A stretch of DNA of 64,000 bases from contig CM063106.1 of NCBI GenBank assembly GCA_031841125.1, forward strand, positions 31,678,001 through 31,742,000, in the 5' to 3' direction. The notes under the pieces were generated by a model. The model made no database searches. It saw only the letters and a program-made list of their open reading frames with translations, and was not told the DNA's origin. The stretch's first letter is position 1; each line of letters begins with the position of its first letter. The position numbers and the translations under genes were made by a program. This DNA is from Acanthococcus lagerstroemiae (lineage: Eukaryota > Arthropoda > Insecta > Hemiptera > Eriococcidae). Positions 12,041-24,669 of this stretch are shown here, piece after piece.

Positions 12041-12459
12041 TCTTCAAACTTGGAGATCTTTTATGTTAGAACAGATTATGTCCTTGAAAGTAGCTGATCT
12101 GCCCCTGTAATTTTTCTGATTTCTAGGTAGGCAACCCGCATTTCGTTTTTTTTTCTCCCGTAGGTGGTGGCGGCGGCGGCGGTGGACTCAACTTTTTTAG
12201 TATATAGAGAGATATGTAGGGTTCCGATAGTTCCTTTTTTTCACGTGCCTAAAATTATGGAGGGCGACTTTTTCGCGCTGGCAGTCAGAATTGTCATTGA
12301 AATTTGAAATTCAACGTTTGCTACCGACTTTCAGATTTTCGAAATGTCTTCTTTGTTTCAATCTTCCAAATAACGTTCGATACTCAGCTTGAAACCTTCT
12401 GCTTTTGACTGACTAGTCTCTAACAGGGGTCTAGGGTACACCATTTTGAGAAACGAAAT

Positions 12460-12715
12460 TTGACTTTCAGTTTGGAAGGGTGGAGAAGAAAAATCTGCCG
12501 ACAAATATTTTTTGAAAACTAAAAACTCACCGACAAAATGCTTAAAAAATTTAAAATTTGCCAATTTTTTAATTGAAAAATAAAAAAAATAAACAAACAA
12601 ACATGCATAAAAAAATGAAAATTCAAATGAATAGTTTCAAAATTTTCCGAATGCCAAATTATTGAGGGGAGGGGGGTCAACCCCACCCCCTATAGTTCCG
12701 CCTCTAGATCCCTGA
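12460..12715. repeat. Dispersed repeat (family B), copy 2
   Basis: Direct-orientation partner of 10440-10740 with the same block order. It lacks the long G run and the (TAA)n, which suggests the microsatellites grew after dispersal. Confidence 0.7.
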
Positions 12716-12889
12716 ATTTACTTTCAAGTTTATGTCTGCAGTAAACTCCATAACAATCCGCGACGTCTAGGGGACTGAAACTCAGAATATTCGAAGTTAC
12801 ATATACTGACATCAAGAATATCGAAAAAAGGGTTTTCTGAGCTGTTAATTTCATTTCTGACGTTTTTCCGACTGCGAAACCATAAATTC

Positions 12890-13740
12890 CACTTCAACTG
12901 GCATTTGCAGTTTTAGAATATTTCACAGTTCAGCCCCCTGTGGATCGTTATTGTTGGGTTCACTTTGAATAACTTGAGAAATGTTTTCAGCGATTCAATA
13001 AACCACATTTCAGTTATACTTGAAGCTAGTTTATGAAATTTATGAATACTTTACCTTTCAGCCCCCCCCCCCCACCCGTGGACCATTGTGGATGTGGATT
13101 ACTGCTGAAATAACTGAATTCAGTGATCAGGGTGGCCACTTTCCTGGTAAAACTGTAAGTCAGGGAAAAGTCGGTGAACTTTTTAGTCATGGAAAAGTCA
13201 GGGAATTTCCAAAAAATAAATTCTTCATAAAACTGCGTCGTTTAGAAGTATCATGGTTGTGTTTCCTTTGCAACATGAATCACGTACAAATTCCACGCTT
13301 TATTGTACACCAAATATTTTTTGAGTAAATTATTGATTATATTACTTTGTTTGATTGTTATCGATAAAAAACTGAATAAAAAAAATTTTCTGCCCTGATA
13401 GTTGGTATTTATGTTTAGTTCTATCCTCTATATAAGATTTTTGTTAGCTGCCTATTGGTAGAAAATTACGGTACTAGACATGAAAAAAAATTGAGTGACA
13501 ACACTCATTAATGAACTTCCAACCAGTAGGCTTACTCATTGAGGAAAAACTGAGAAATGGATCTGGAAAAATCAGGGAAAAGTCAGGGAAATTCATAATT
13601 GAAGAAGAGTGGCCACCCTGGTGACTCCAAAAGCCCCATTTTCGAGCTATTCAGAAAATTCAGTTTTCCACCCTTACAGTACAGCTTTTAGGTGAGGTTA
13701 GGACCGAAATAACTTCAAATCTTGACTCCAAGTACTTGAA
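12890..13740 (+). repeat. Family A repeat interrupted by the 13128-13620 element
   Basis: Sequence on both sides of the insertion reads as one family A unit: TGAATTCAGTGA on the left, ACTCCAAAAGCCCC on the right. A C12 run (13062-13073) occurs in the left part. Confidence 0.45.
13128..13620. mobile_element. CAGGGTG-ended DNA element with 5-bp target duplication
   Basis: The ends are CAGGGTGGCCACT (13128-13140) and AGTGGCCACCCTG (13608-13620), a perfect 13-bp inverted repeat. Inside, the word AGTCAGGGAA recurs near both ends. The flanks GTGAT and GTGAC match at 4 of 5 positions. With the element removed they restore a family A repeat (GAATTCAGTGACTCCAAAAG), which supports a real insertion. 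No transposase is present. Confidence 0.75.
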
Positions 13741-13934
13741 CACCGTTTCAATACAACTTTTCATTTCTCATTTTTGTCTTTGCGGACCGTTCTGTGTAAA
13801 ACATATACCTATAAAGAACTTCGCCACCTGGCTGCTTCGTGGCCCAATCCTCATGAACTAGTGATCCACTATGTATATTTACATTCCATAAGTTAACATC
13901 TTGCAAAATAAAATTACAATAATTGTCAAACAAG

Positions 13935-14036
13935 TGATGATGTCACAGCTAAGCTATTTACAGCCGTATTTTCAAACGACACTTAAAAAATTAAGTATTG
14001 TTTGAAAATACGGTGCTCAGGTAAATGACATCATCA
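13935..14036. repeat. Short snap-back hairpin
   Basis: A 102-bp palindrome. The outer arms TGATGATGTCA/TGACATCATCA and the inner arms CCGTATTTTCAAAC/GTTTGAAAATACGG close on a TTAAAAAATTAA apex. This is probably a small foldback or MITE remnant. Confidence 0.7.
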
Positions 14037-14039
14037 TGC

Positions 14040-16490
14040 AGCTGGACATGTCACTGCCAGGCAAACTGGGTTTGGAAACTACAGAGCTACGAAGAGCAGA
14101 TAATGAAAGAAACAAAGTGTAAATCCTTTTCAAAAATGAAAAGATTAGCATAGGGGAGAAAAAAGTGGAGAGACGCAACCTACTATTCGAGAGACTAAGG
14201 AATACAACAACAAACAATGAAGTAGACATTAGGATCACGATATGTTAAACTGTTAGTGGAAATGATAAAGCTTTCACAGCACAGTAATAGTAACTGAAAT
14301 ACACATAACATTATCTGAAGTTTGCACAGAAACTTACTCTGAGATAAAATTTCTCGGAATAGATTTTTCGGTTTATTCTTATCAAGAAGTCGACGACAAC
14401 CTGAATGACACCGAAACCACAGCCTTCCATTCAAGACTGGCAGGGACACAGGCACTTAAAAGTTGAATAATCTAGATTTCCAGTTTTGTACAAAACACAA
14501 AAATTTCAATGAGCAAGGTATAAAATTGTCAAAAGCTTCCTCTGTTCTTTTCTTTTTCCTGAACGCAAAATGAGAGAGAAACTGCAGCTAGCCTGATGCA
14601 TCAGTTTTTCAAGCTTCAGATTAAACTTTTAGATCAAAAGACAAAACCGTGAAATTTTGACCTTACATTTGGTTGTTAGTTCTCTTAAAAATTCATTGTA
14701 AGGTATGTTTTATCCGCAAACTAGAAAAAAATAGATTCCCTCACAAAAGTACATCAATAGGCGCTAACAAGGGAGACGCTTGGATGGGGCTTAATCTCTC
14801 AACTCTTCAGTAAGTCCCCCCTCCAAAAAAAAAAAGTGAAAAATTATACGAGCGAAATAATTTTAAACATTATTTTTATAATAGTCAACTCATATGAGCC
14901 CGTCAACCTAGGTTGGCTATTTGCGCTCACGAGAGCTCTTCTAACACAACATTTTCAAAAAATATACAACACTGCATTCTACCGGGTCGAAGAATTTTTC
15001 AAATTTTCACCTTCCCCTTGACGCCGTCATTGAGGTTAACTGCGTTGACGATTAAATCGAGTGCCCCACATCATGAGACCCACCGCTGTATGACATTTAT
15101 TACCATATCAGAGAATTAGACTACAAGAGGAAGAAATGAAAAAAACTTAAAATCATACATAGGTGCGGGCCGAACCGGTTATAATAACAATCTAACCATA
15201 TTTTGTTCGTGGAAGTTCCACTTCCGAACACCTATTCGAAAGTAAATCCTTTTAAGACTCACGCCGAAAATGGTTTCCAAATTCTTTCCCCATACGAACG
15301 GTCACATTCTCTCTCTCCGGAACCCATAAAAGCTGAGTCGTAAAAGTAACCCGTTGAATCTTATATGAATGTGGTGACACGAACCGCTCATTGACGAAGA
15401 CAAATTGAATAAAAGACAATCGAAAAATAGGTCGCTGAAAAAGTTTTTCTCCAAGATAAAAGAGAAAAAAGTCGGTTTATGGCAGCTATTACGGAAGAAC
15501 AACGACGATGCAATATAACCGTCAATAAACAATACACGGTATAGATTATACCCGAAAAGGTAGTACATTCGCCCCAATCGCTATATATACATACTACCTA
15601 TTATTAACACGCTAACTAGTAATTTTAACCAATAAAATTAGGCTTATACCATTCTTTACAAATGTACTATGTCACGCACACCATACAGAGCATTCACTGT
15701 GGAAGACAGAAAACCAATACATTCAAGACCTACAGGATTTAAAAATTGAAACAAAAAGAAAACGTCTTCCCTTTCTACCGTCATTCTCTGCAAAAAATAC
15801 ACGAAAACGTAAATCTAGTAAATCGGTTCGTGCAAATACAAAGTGCTACTTTCAAAATAAATAAACACAATGATACAAAATGTCACTCGTATAACCAGGC
15901 AGCCTGAAGCAAAGAGTTTCCCATGTATCCCGTTACACTTGGTTGGTGTCTGCCATTTGTATTATATCCCTTTGTATACATTCGCTCCTGTAATTTAAAC
16001 TTCAACTTCCTCGTAACTGTGACACAACATCTATCTTCAGCGAGGTGCAAGCGTATGAAAATAAATGATCCTAATTTCGCGGATTAAAAAAAAAAAGAAA
16101 ACTATTTAACCAAACCGTAATGAACGGAGGAAGAAATACAAAATGAATGCGAGGAAAAAAAATGTCCGTAAAACTACGCTTGAATAACGCCAACATAGAT
16201 GTTAAAACTGCAAATTAATTAACGGGTAACGAATTCTAAAATGGTGGATGTTGATGTAGAGAAGTAACACTAACCGCTAAAACGTTGTAAGTGGAATGTG
16301 AAAACACTAAATACTTTGACGGAAAGGCTGGACTCGTTTTCACCAAAATCAAATTGTATCGTTTCCAGAAAACCAGTCAACATCTTTGTTGAAAAAAAAA
16401 AAAAACTATGTATCTGGACCCAACTATGAGAGGGAGTGGCGAGGGGGGAGGGTCATGGAGTAAAGTAAAATTTTCCGGATATTTCATTTT
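14040..16490. other. Gene-free stretch
   Basis: At 14040-14460 a frame reading PGKLGLETTELRRADNERNK and then IGEKKVERRNLLFERLRN resembles the charged ORF1/linker part of a LINE, but the evidence is too weak to call. 14461-16490 shows nothing recognisable. Confidence 0.3.
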
Positions 16491-16494
16491 AGAA

Positions 16495-16695
16495 AACGAA
16501 TCATTTCTAGTAACAACAAAATATCAATATTCAAAAATATTGAACAAATATCAATACTAAAATAAGAAATATCAATATTATCGGCATCAGAAATTTTTAA
16601 ATATCGTCGTCACTAAAAGTGATTAGTAATATCAAAATATTGACACAATATCGATGAGGAGGTATTTGTCAAAAGGGCTCCCTATCCAGTAGGGG
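16495..16695 (+). repeat. AATATCGATATT-rich repeat, left member of an inverted pair
   Basis: The words ATATCAATATT and AAATATCGTC are followed by GTCAAAAGGGCTCC. The reverse complement of 18155-18305 has the same order, including GTCAAAAGGGCCCC. Confidence 0.55.
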
Positions 16696-17027
16696 CCCTT
16701 TTTGCGGAGATGCTCATTTCCGAATTATACGTGTCGTACTCTATTAGGAACCAGGATATTCAGTGAAATTGGCGCCGATAAATGATTACAAACACATTCG
16801 TTCAACATCAATTCTATGCTGAGACGTAAACAAAGTACAAACTTCTCATATAGTCAGTGGCATTATGTCTGGGTGTTCAAGGTGTTCACTGCACACCCAC
16901 TTAATTTTTGTCTTACAACAAAAATCCCAGAAACAAGGAAAGATTTAAATTTTGATTAAAATACAAATTATAACCTCAAAAAATTGAAAAAAGCCAGAAT
17001 ATTTCTCTTTGCGCTTCGCGCGGTTTC

Positions 17028-17360
17028 TATCTTTGTCACATACTATGGGAATCGCATAGGATGTTCACTAGCAACATTACACACTCTTGTTGGTCTTAAT
17101 GCAGTGGCGTTATCTTTGTCACACATACTATGGGAATCGCGTAGGATGTTCACTAGCAACATTGCACACTCTTGTTGGTCTTAATGCAGTGGCGTTATCT
17201 TTGTCATACTTACTATGGGAATTGTGTGGATGTTCACTAGCAACATTGCACACTCTCATTGGTCTTAATGCAATGGCGTTATTTTTGTAACACTTACTAT
17301 GGGAATCTTGTAGGATGTTCACTAGCAACATTGCATATTCTCGTCGGCCTTGTCGCAGTG
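17028..17360 (+). repeat. 85-bp minisatellite, four units
   Basis: The anchor GGATGTTCACTAGCAAC occurs at 17059, 17144, 17228 and 17313, giving a period of 84-85 bp. Each unit also carries ACTATGGGAAT and GGTCTTAATGCAGTGGCGTT. The open frames across the array are a by-product of the repeat, not a gene. Confidence 0.9.
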
Positions 17361-18154
17361 GCTTTTACAACAAAGACCACAAAGAGTGAAGCGAAGACTT
17401 TGTTAATTAAAATGACAGGTTGTTCACCAGCAAAAATGAACGTTCCAGAAGCGCATGCGCATGCTATGTGGTGAGTTTGTGGATGCAATTTTATTCTTCA
17501 TTGATACGCATTACTTATACATACTGATACTAATCATAAGTTTTTGATACTACTGATTTTTTGTGGAGGGGAGGGGAGAGGGAGGGTGCAAACCTGCCAG
17601 TTGAACACCTGGGATAGAGCACCACACAACGCCACTGGGTATGCAATGAAACTAAGCAGAGTGAAAAACGTGTAACTCTGTCCACAATAGTATGCCTCAG
17701 AAATTATACATTTTGGTTGCCTTATCAGCATGGAGAGACATCTTCACTACTACATTAGCTTCAATAACGAAAATTTACAATAACTCATCACACAGCGAGT
17801 TAGGAATAGTGTATTTTGATTCATAAGTTGTATAAATGTGTGGAAACAAGCAAAGGAGAAGAGTAATGCATATTATAATTCACCAATATTATCATGGGAA
17901 AATAGCCAGCTACTGATAAACCATAATATGTCCCACCATGCTAATTTTCCCATCGCTCTAAAAAGGGCACTTATCATTATCCTTGTTTCTTAATGCGTTC
18001 GCGTTCGTTTCTGAATGAACTAAACAATTAATTAATCATTTCTATCAATTCAATCACAACACACTTTTTATAATAACATATTTTTAAATTAAATCAGTCT
18101 AAACGGAGTATTTCAGCTTGAAAGCTGTAAAGTTGTTTTTCTTAAAATCATCAC
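17361..18154. other. Gene-free stretch
   Basis: Nothing recognisable beyond AT-rich sequence and a G-rich GGAGGGGAGGGGAGAGGGAGG patch near 17566. Confidence 0.4.
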
Positions 18155-18305
18155 TGCTGACAGGGGCCCTTTTGACAGATAACTCCACATATCAATATGT
18201 AAAAATATCGAACCATATCTAATCAATATCGATATTAAAATGAGAATCATCGAAATAATCGATATCAAATATTTTCAAAATTACCATCACTACTCATTTC
18301 TTATT
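18155..18305 (-). repeat. AATATCGATATT-rich repeat, right member of an inverted pair
   Basis: Inverted relative to 16495-16695. Contains GGGGCCCTTTTGAC, ATCAATATCGATATT and GTAATGG-like words. The pair may be two insertions of one element. Confidence 0.5.
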
Positions 18306-18493
18306 TTTATATTTCTTTGCATGCACAATAGAGTGAAATGGACTAAAAGAGTGTATCTGGAAATAAAATTGAAATTTCTCCATAGCATTAAGCGAGTGAA
18401 ATTTCAAATAAAGGCTTTACATATATTAACATGGTTTTGATTATCCCCCTCCCCCTATTCTGACGCAGGTCCATTCGGGGCGTTTCCGGGATA

Positions 18494-18540
18494 GGGGGTG
18501 CGGTGTTCCGGAGCCAATTTGGCACGCGTGCATCGCCATA
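18494..18540 (+). repeat. 47-bp conserved dispersed element (family C), copy 1
   Basis: Begins GGGGGTGCGGTG and ends TTTGGCACGCGTGCATCG then CCATA. Nearly the same 48 bp occurs in inverse orientation at 52163-52210, while the flanks do not match. Confidence 0.65.
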
Positions 18541-19222
18541 TGCCCCTCTATCATCGAATCGTTTTGATTATCTTACACATGGAGTTTCAGATTGATATAC
18601 TAAACTGGTAGGAGATGATAGTGCTTGGCCTACGGTTTATACTCAAAATTGAAGGGGCTAAAGTCTTCAAAGTTTAAAAGTAGCGAAGTTTCATTGCGAG
18701 TCTCAGCTGAAATACCCTGCATGTAGTTATTTTCACCTAAATATTTATAAATGCATAAATTTAGCTTTATTTATATCATGAGGAGGCAGGGGTTGCTAAA
18801 TTCATTTTTAATGCTATTTTGAGGATAACGACTCTAAGAATATGAAAATTCAATCACAATTAGCCTTGTTCTACTCTTACCAGTATGACAGCAAAAAGAA
18901 CAGTTCTGGATAATTTTTTGGGGAGAGTGTGGATGAATGCTCGTTTCGATGCCACTGAGACATCCTAATTAACTAATTCTCCATGTTCACATTTCTTTAC
19001 TTGTAATTATATTTTAGTAGTATGTTTCATTATCAGTAATAATTCTCGATAAATAAGAAGCAATCAGTCTATCAAAAATAATTGACTATCAGGAATAATA
19101 CATTGTGTAATCCAGAAGTATTGGAAACATCTATTAATAGAAAACTAATCAAAAATATTGATCAACTTACTTTACACAAATTTAATAATCAGCCTTTCTA
19201 ACGTTGCTGCGATATCTGAATG

Positions 19223-19413
19223 TATAAATAAATGCAGCTGAGGCGTCATCCGTTCATCCTACTGCTGCCGAACTGTTTTTGTACAATTTTTTCAGTATTG
19301 ACCTATTGACACCGAAGGTTTAGATTCGCAGAAAGAGTAAGACGATGTACGTCACGAAGGCGAAGGTGTTCTCAACCAGTTTTTCGCTCATCCGCCAAGG
19401 AGGAGGTGCGTAA
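19223..19413 (+). promoter_or_regulatory. Candidate TATA promoter with short 5' exon
   Basis: TATAAATA (19223-19230) is followed 33 bp later by an initiator-like TTCATC, a leader, and an ATG at 19345 opening MYVTKAKVFSTSFSLIRQGG. A GTGCGT donor-like site follows near 19406, before the TAA at 19411. No downstream exon was recognised, so the gene, if any, is unidentified. Confidence 0.25.
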
Positions 19414-22079
19414 TGGGTTCAATATACTTGCAAACGTCCGCAATAAGAACTAGCCTCGGGTGAGGGGTTACGAGCTATTATTTTTAATACGTGTCTTTAA
19501 TGATAATCACGATAAATTCATCAGTCACAATCATTGAGAAGTTCGGCACCGCACGCAATGAACACAAGACAATCCTGATCGTCACAACGATACCCAATAA
19601 CCCGTAGTAATTCATTCGAATCCCACGAAGTCAAAGGTAAACGAACACAATACCTGAGGCATATCAAAGTAACTTTTAAGGAGGGGTGAGAAATTTCAGC
19701 CATGTAACCGATCGATGAGCGAAGAAATCTTATCAGATTATTGTCAACTAATGGCTAAAGCTTCTTTCAAATTCATAAATTGAGTACGATGATCAAATTT
19801 CGGTTTGAACAAATAGCGTAATGTGAACACATACGGACTGTCCAATAGAGGTGATAAAGCTCTTATAAATAAGTAATACAAAACTCGCTTCTCCATTTAT
19901 TTACTCATGAAGAAAACTTTAAACTGGGTGGATGAAAGGGCCGCAACTTTTTATCTTCGTACATAGAAATACAAATAACATGGACGAAATTTTACTAAAT
20001 ACATTGATACTCAGGTTTCTCCAAGGAAGCTGAATGTTAGGGAAATTTAAATACGATTTCGGACACTTCCAGGCTTCAACGAACATCTTCAAGACTTCTG
20101 AAGCAAGGTATTCGATATTTCAAACTCTGTCTGTCTAGACACTGTAACACTTATCCGGACTCCTTCAATACTATCCAAGGTGTCTATTAAAGTCGAAAAC
20201 TTAAAACGGGGGACTTGAGGGGTACACTGTGAAGATTCATCATTTTTGGGTCTACATGGAGTCTAACAGATTTGAATGTGAATATAGTTGACATTAGTTG
20301 ACCACTTTATTCCGTTTCTTAAAAATTCACAACTCGCTTTACTCGTTGCTCGCAGTCTATAAGAGCGTCGCGTCGCAACTGCGGCCCTCTCACAGGATAC
20401 CTTTCAGATGACACTGATCTCTTATTCATAACCAAAATTCTTTGAAAACTGAAAAAAGAAACTCAAATTGTTTAAAATGAGGTCACATTCTTTAGAGGCA
20501 GTCAATAATTCCACACTCAGAAATAACTTCTTGTTCGAGTTTGCTAAATACATTCCCAAAAACATTGTTCAAGTTCTCCGAAATGGAAATTGGCATTCAC
20601 GTACTGAAATTAATCTGTAGATGATCAGTTTTTGATAGAATTTTTTCTTCTTCTGTTTTAATTGAGCATTATTTGAAACTATCCAAAATAATTGCCTTTA
20701 ATTTACTTTAATTAACCTTCCTCTATGCAGTTGACTTTAGTCGACCTGTCAAGATATCCTGATTTATTTAGAAAAAATGCTTCCTTTTTGAATTTTTGGG
20801 GGACTTGTGGTGAGTTGAGGGGATCGGTAGACATCTTGCTATCCAAGGCCAGATTCGGACTACTATAAGACTTTTCAAACATGTTTGACTCTTCAAGATT
20901 ATAGACTCGTTAAAAAATTTTCAAAACATCACCTATTCAACATTTTTTTCAAACTGGTTTCAGACTTATTGTATCTCATCACAACATGGCTGAAAGATTC
21001 CTTGAGATTGCGGGGATTTTATGAGGAGAAGACATTATATTTCATCAGTTATTAAAGTACTCGAGGGTATGTAGGTCCTAATCTCTGCAGTTCTCTCTCT
21101 TATACCGCACAAGCGTGGTTTGTCTCGGCCCCTCGGCTTCCTTCAACCCTCCGTTTTCAATTCACAATTATCAACTGCCACCTGTAGACCTGTGTGCTCC
21201 AACCCTTGCTCTGCCATTGCTCTGGTGTCTTTTCCTCCCTCTTTCTGTCGTCTTTTCCTTCATCTTTCTCGTCCACCCTCCACTTAAAAAGTATTTTTTG
21301 TTTTCAAGAATTATATTCTATATACTGTCCCTCCTTGTCAATGGTACCTTCGGGCACCTGTTGGAGGGGGGGGGGGGAGACTCTAATATATAAAATAACA
21401 TTTGAGAGAAGGGTTAGTCCGTTCAGTCCGGACCAATCAAAAATGAGAGCGAGTAGGAAAAACGCGATAGATAGTAAAAATAGATCTTGTGAATACTAAA
21501 CATAAACATACTACAATGCAACTCAACTAAACTAAACTGATGTCCTACCAGGCCGATCGTGATAGAAAAATTGAGTGAGTCTTGAGAAGAAAAGAAAAAG
21601 GTGGTTTTGAAAAGATCACAGACCGGTAATGAAGGAATGCAGGAGACAAAAGACGTTTATTAGACGCTTGCATCGTGCTACTCAGAAAGTAGCCATGCAA
21701 AAGGCTTTATACAAAAATATACTTTCGAGAGGAGAGAGTCGTCTTAAGACTCATTACGGCTTTTCTAAGCCTGTATAGTCACTTCCAGACTTTTTAAGGA
21801 TTCTTCAAAACTTTTTTAGGACTCTTCAAAACATGTTTATAACCAGCTTCAAGACTGTGCCGGATTCGAATGATATAAGTGTAAGACACCAATTTCTGGA
21901 TCGCCTTTTTTTCCAACTATCTGTACATAAACTCACCAAATAGGAACATAAATAATAACTTTGTCAAGTTTTCTGATCGAAGGGGTAGACAGCATATTGT
22001 GTAAAATGGTTTTCAAACATGGTGTGAACATCCCCATCGGCCTAATTTCCAAAACTAGGTTAACACTAAGCTGATCCAG
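19414..22079. other. Gene-free stretch with AGACTT-rich tracts
   Basis: Degenerate AGACTT/AAGACTC tracts lie at 20080-20190, 20860-21000 and 21730-21870, and a G13 run at 21365-21377. No coding sequence was recognised. A 60-codon minus-strand frame at 19521-19703 has no known domain. Confidence 0.4.
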
Positions 22080-22830
22080 GCCTAAGCCTCTTCAACCATG
22101 TCTCTCAAAAGACAGAATTCATCTTCACTTCCACTTCAGTCACCACTGTTTGCAGATGACACAGCGTTTGTTCTGCAATAAGGTATATGAGGAGGTCGCA
22201 GACACTTATAGCAGTCAACCAGGTTGCTGATCGGGCAAGCAGATGGAAGATAAGGCTTAGTGAGAGCAAGTCTGTGAGAGTAGATTTCTCCCTGCGACCA
22301 CGTGATGTCACCCCTACAGTCATAAATAGGCCCCAGTCCCAATCAAAGATCACCCCACCTAGGTCAACACTTGGACGCCAAACTAAACGGGCAAGAGCAC
22401 GTACGCAACGAACGTAACCTACTAAATTTACAAGCTCGCAAATTTGACTAGATAGTTGGCTATCGTTCAATACTTGGTCTAGCCGACAAGGAACTAATTT
22501 ACATGGCCATCCCGAGGCCAATATGGTCATACGGGTGTGAAATTCGAGGCACCACCAAGAAGACAAATAAACAAGTAATCATGAGGTTCCAAAACCAATA
22601 TATGCGAAAGATAACCAGAGCCCCCTGGTATGTGACAAACAACCAGCTTTGGTCAGATGTGAAACTAGAAACTTTTGAAGAAATAATTTGACACCACGCT
22701 TCTCGATGTATGACGAAACTTCATCAACATCCCAATCTAACGGCCATTCAACTATTTGATGACAGTGAAGACACGTGACGCCTAGAACGCCGCCATCAAC
22801 TGGATCTACAGAACTTAAGATCAATACTCT
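22080..22830 (+). mobile_element. Jockey-like LINE reverse transcriptase remnant
   Basis: Starts with the RT catalytic motif FADDTAF (22149-22169). After frameshifts it continues to the C-terminal RT region RPIWSYGCEIRG...RFQNQYMRKITRAPWYVTN (22515-22650), then HPNLTAIQLFDD and a basic RR-rich end. This order is diagnostic of jockey-clade non-LTR elements. Stops and frameshifts make it a dead fragment of the palm-to-C-terminal part. Confidence 0.85.
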
Positions 22831-24669
22831 GTAGGCTAAGCTATACCGTGTTGTTAGTATTCCTGCCTGACAGTTCCAAATGAAACTTTATTTAAAAAAA
22901 AAAAAATCCACCCAACTTTCAAAGAGTTATGGCATCGCGGTATTCTCCCTATATCTACAGATTATACTGTTTGCCAGGCAAGGAGGAGGAATTAAAATTG
23001 GTCATTTCTGGCAGCTCGGCAGTCAGTTCGATCTTTTCTCAGTCTTCGCAAACGGCTGCAAAATGTTAAATGCTTTTTCGCATTTTTCTCGCCAGCCATT
23101 GCGCTTATTCAGGTTAACCTGTTCTGACATTAATTTATCGGTAAACTGACGATGTAGCTGCACAATTTGTGCTGACGGTAAGTAGTCAGGTACTTGGCGC
23201 ACAAGCTCGTGCGTATGAGTGAAAACAGGACATAATGGTTTTTATGTTTACCGGAACTATTAGCAGATGAATTCGTGCAGAATGAACCTCATTTTCGCGG
23301 GCGATAAGAACTGGAATCGGGGGGGGGGGGAATACGAGGCTCTAAAAATGCCCGAGTTTATTGAGGCATAACAAGAAGGTGTACCGATACACTGCAAGTT
23401 GGACGGCTAGGAGGTACGAAATAGCAATGTTCATGGTAGATTTTTCAATTCATTTTGATCATGTTTGTTTCGCTCCAGTTGGTCGATCCTATTCTTCGCA
23501 ACAAATAATAATAGCGATGAGTGATACAAGACTTGATCTTGACAGAGCGCAAGTGAAGACATTTGAATGGCTTTCAAGTACACAATTAGGCGGAAGGTAA
23601 ACAAAGCTTAGCCGACGAGGACATTCATCTATGGACGAAGGAAATGCAAGCGTTAGTAAACCAAGATCAACAATTTCACGATATCCGACTGTGTCATAAA
23701 CAAGCAAATTGGTCCTGTAGTACAGTTGACTGTAAAAACTAGGGGCACAATTCCGTAAAAGCATGAAATTTGGTACGTGAATTCAACGGTATGAGGATCA
23801 ATTTCAAAAGTAGAAACACTCCCACCGATCCTCCTGAGTCCAAACTATGGAAAAAGGGGGTTACAGTTAGAGTTTGGCCTATAATAGCCTAATATGACCC
23901 AAAACAAAGAATTTTTAAACAATAATCGAAACTCTTTGAATTTTTTACAAAAAAAAAGTTTATTGTAATTTTTTCCTAATTACACCCAATATGCCACCAG
24001 TAGAGGGCTCAAAATCCCGCTTTTCATCACCATACATCAACACAGGCTTTATGGAAAGAAATGTTGAGTTTCGATACTTTTTTCAATAGCACCGAGTTGT
24101 GGGGATACATGAGGCGCTAATTACCCCCGGCCGGTTTTCCTACAACCCATCTACTTATTTCAGAGAATTTTTTCCCTACCCCTACCACACATATATCATG
24201 ATTACACTACTGAACAACTATTTTGCACAATGCATTTCGACAGGTGATTCTGAGGTACTTTTTAACGCTGAACACGATACTGTGACCCATTTTTCTCTAT
24301 CACGTCACAATTCGGAGTTCTGAACGACTGAAATTCGTTTCCATTTTGTTTTTGCATTGGAATAAGCGGTACCACTGACTGATATTATCAGTGTTATCAG
24401 ACCACAATAACAGAAAACAAACAGAGGGAATACACACCACTACACACGACCGCAACACACAACAATACGAATCAGTATGACCACATTCAGTTCCTAAACC
24501 TCTTTTTGAACACATTTAGTTGAATTTTTTACAGTTTTTGTTCAGAAAAACTAGACGTGATAGAGAAAAACGGCCGACGGCACTGTATTCAGCGTTGAAA
24601 AGTACTCAAGAATCACCTCCTTAAATGCGTTGTGCAAACCAAAAATTTTATTTTGTTCAGTAGTGTTAT
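22831..24669. other. Gene-free stretch
   Basis: Contains a G12 run (23319-23330). Open frames at 23361-23600 (+) and 23489-23764 (-) overlap one another and show no domain. Nothing else was recognised. Confidence 0.4.
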
